The position numbers and the translations under genes were made by a program. From assembly GCA_963545585.1 (NCBI GenBank), contig CAUUKX010000098.1, forward strand, positions 1-7,043: 7,043 nucleotides of DNA. The letters are read 5' to 3'. Shown here one piece after another: positions 6,039 to 7,043 of the stretch. The DNA is from W11650 sp963545585 (GTDB lineage: Bacteria; Bacillota; Clostridia; Lachnospirales; Vallitaleaceae). The notes below the pieces were generated by a model that was given only the letters and a program-made list of their open reading frames with translations, was not told the DNA's origin and ran no database searches. Position 1 is the first letter of the stretch. Every line of letters begins with the position of its first letter.

Positions 6039-7043
6039 TTAATCTCCGGTCGAAGCCTTAAATATCAGTTCGGACAGGACATAGGTTACGGCGTAAGCGG
6101 AGGCCGGATATTTCATCCGAAATAAAAGCTGGTCAGCTAAGCGTTTGCCTAAGTTGTCGGTCTGAACCAGCGCTGTGGTCAGCATATCAGCTACATTGCT
6201 GTATTCCTTGCGGCCGTCAAAGCCAGTCATAATGACATCGCCCGGAATCGAATAACCATTGGCGGATAAATAGCTTTCCACATATTGAGCAACAAAATCA
6301 CTGACACAGACAAAGGCTTCGGGCATTGATTTCAGATTTTTCAAAAAGGCATGAATTTCTTCCTCGTAATGATAAATATTAATCGGATCAGTCAGGCAGA
6401 TTGCGGGGTCAACCTTTAGGGAATAATCGGCCATTGCATCTAAATAGCCGTGGTAGCGTTCAAAATTGGTTTGAGCATAATGAATATCGCCGATAAAACC
6501 GACACGAGAGCAGCCTTTGGCCAGAACATGCGCTGTCAGTCGTTGAGTAGCGGAACGTCCTTCAATCAGCACCAAATCGCCCTTTAGGTTTTCTGCCTTG
6601 GTCTGCGGCGGAATATCTAAAAAAATTAGAGGAATGTCTAATTGATTAATCAGTTTCGTCATTTCGGGGTCATTGACGTTTAAAACGATAGCACCGGCAA
6701 TCTGACCGGAGGTTAAAATGGCCGGCAGTTGATAGTTATCCTTGAGTTGGGTGGGAACATAGGTATACATCAGGTTGATATTATATTTATTTAATTCTTT
6801 GGCAATCTGATGAATAATATCCATCCAAAACTTGGAGGAATCCGGTCGCGAAACGATGACGGATACGGTTGGTTCGGCTTCTTTTTTTTGATCTGAGGGA
6901 AGCATAGAAGGGATATTATTTTTTAAATAGCCCATTTCTTTGGCTTTTAAAAAGATTTCTTCTTTCAGCCGCACCGAGATTCCGGGATAGTCATGAAAGG
7001 CTTTCCAAACAGAAATTCTGGAAATACCGATTGCATCGGCAAT
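6039..7043 (-). CDS. LacI-family transcriptional regulator, N-terminus cut by window edge
   Basis: The frame is open from base 7043 to TAA at 6041-6039, giving 334 residues. It starts inside the helix-turn-helix (IADAIGISRISVWKAF, residues 1-16), so only about five residues and the start codon are missing. The V24 codon (GTG) at 6974 is not the true start, as it lies within the DNA-binding domain. Residues 1-39 fit the LacI HTH up to the usual KAKEMGY. The hinge region (40-55) is atypical, with Pro45 and Pro49. From about residue 60 a periplasmic-binding-protein-like effector domain follows, with VSVIVSRP, SRVGFIGD, RYHGYLDA, FVCVSDFVA and MTGFDG in the expected order, so a sugar or related ligand is likely. 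It converges on the glycosidase gene and shares its terminator. Its target is not shown; the glycosidase promoter carries a LacI-type core, but the regulator may equally control genes beyond the right edge. Confidence 0.94.
   Translation of the reverse strand: MADAIGISRISVWKAFHDYPGISVRLKEEIFLKAKEMGYLKNNIPSMLPSDQKKEAEPTVSVIVSRPDSSKFWMDIIHQIAKELNKYNINLMYTYVPTQLKDNYQLPAILTSGQIAGAIVLNVNDPEMTKLINQLDIPLIFLDIPPQTKAENLKGDLVLIEGRSATQRLTAHVLAKGCSRVGFIGDIHYAQTNFERYHGYLDAMADYSLKVDPAICLTDPINIYHYEEEIHAFLKNLKSMPEAFVCVSDFVAQYVESYLSANGYSIPGDVIMTGFDGRKEYSNVADMLTTALVQTDNLGKRLADQLLFRMKYPASAYAVTYVLSELIFKASTGD

Noticed and set aside
1..7043. Mobile element, tRNA or rRNA genes.
   Set aside because: No transposase, integrase, terminal inverted repeats, tRNA cloverleaf or rRNA segments were recognised on either strand.

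Overview
The window looks like chromosomal DNA from a Gram-positive anaerobe of the Clostridia type. The evidence is a monofunctional LysC-type aspartokinase, strong AAGGAG-type ribosome binding sites, a very AT-rich intergenic region between genes of more moderate GC, a secreted protein attached by S-layer homology (SLH) domains, and a LacI-family regulator of a Firmicutes-like subtype. The genus cannot be named from the sequence alone.

Layout, left to right. (1) 1-732 (+) is the C-terminal 60% of an aspartokinase, reading in from the left edge. It carries an internal Shine-Dalgarno and GTG at 238-255, which would give a separate 159-aa regulatory (beta) subunit, as in Bacillus subtilis aspartokinase II and Corynebacterium LysC. 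It ends at an intrinsic terminator (764-809). (2) 733-1134 is a 402-bp AT-rich control region. It holds two promoters with the same geometry that look like copies of one unit (851-879 and 925-953), a LacI-type operator core on the second -35 box, a 9-bp dyad across the second -10 box, an orphan Shine-Dalgarno-like tract and a pair of TTGTTTACAAA repeats. (3) 1135-5919 (+) is one gene for a 1594-aa secreted, modular endo-beta-N-acetylglucosaminidase of family GH85. Its order is signal peptide, GH85 catalytic domain with N-x-E catalytic residues, beta-sandwich, FN3-like, F5/8 type C (CBM32-like), an unnamed beta domain, Ig-like, Ig-like, FIVAR, Ig-like, FIVAR, Pro-rich linker and three SLH repeats. 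(4) A bidirectional terminator (5971-6020) separates it from (5) 6039-7043 (-), a LacI-family regulator that runs off the right edge, missing only about its first five residues.

How it fits together: the aspartokinase is a housekeeping gene whose transcription is closed off by its own terminator. The glycosidase is a single-gene unit predicted to sit on the cell wall and release N-glycans from host or dietary glycoproteins. The convergent LacI-family gene could be its sugar-responsive regulator, and a LacI-type core in its promoter agrees with that, but the link is inferred. No transporter or exo-glycosidase gene is present, so uptake and further breakdown would have to be encoded elsewhere. 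No new defence, mobile or RNA-based system was found; the most notable content is the SLH-anchored GH85 enzyme and its duplicated promoter region.
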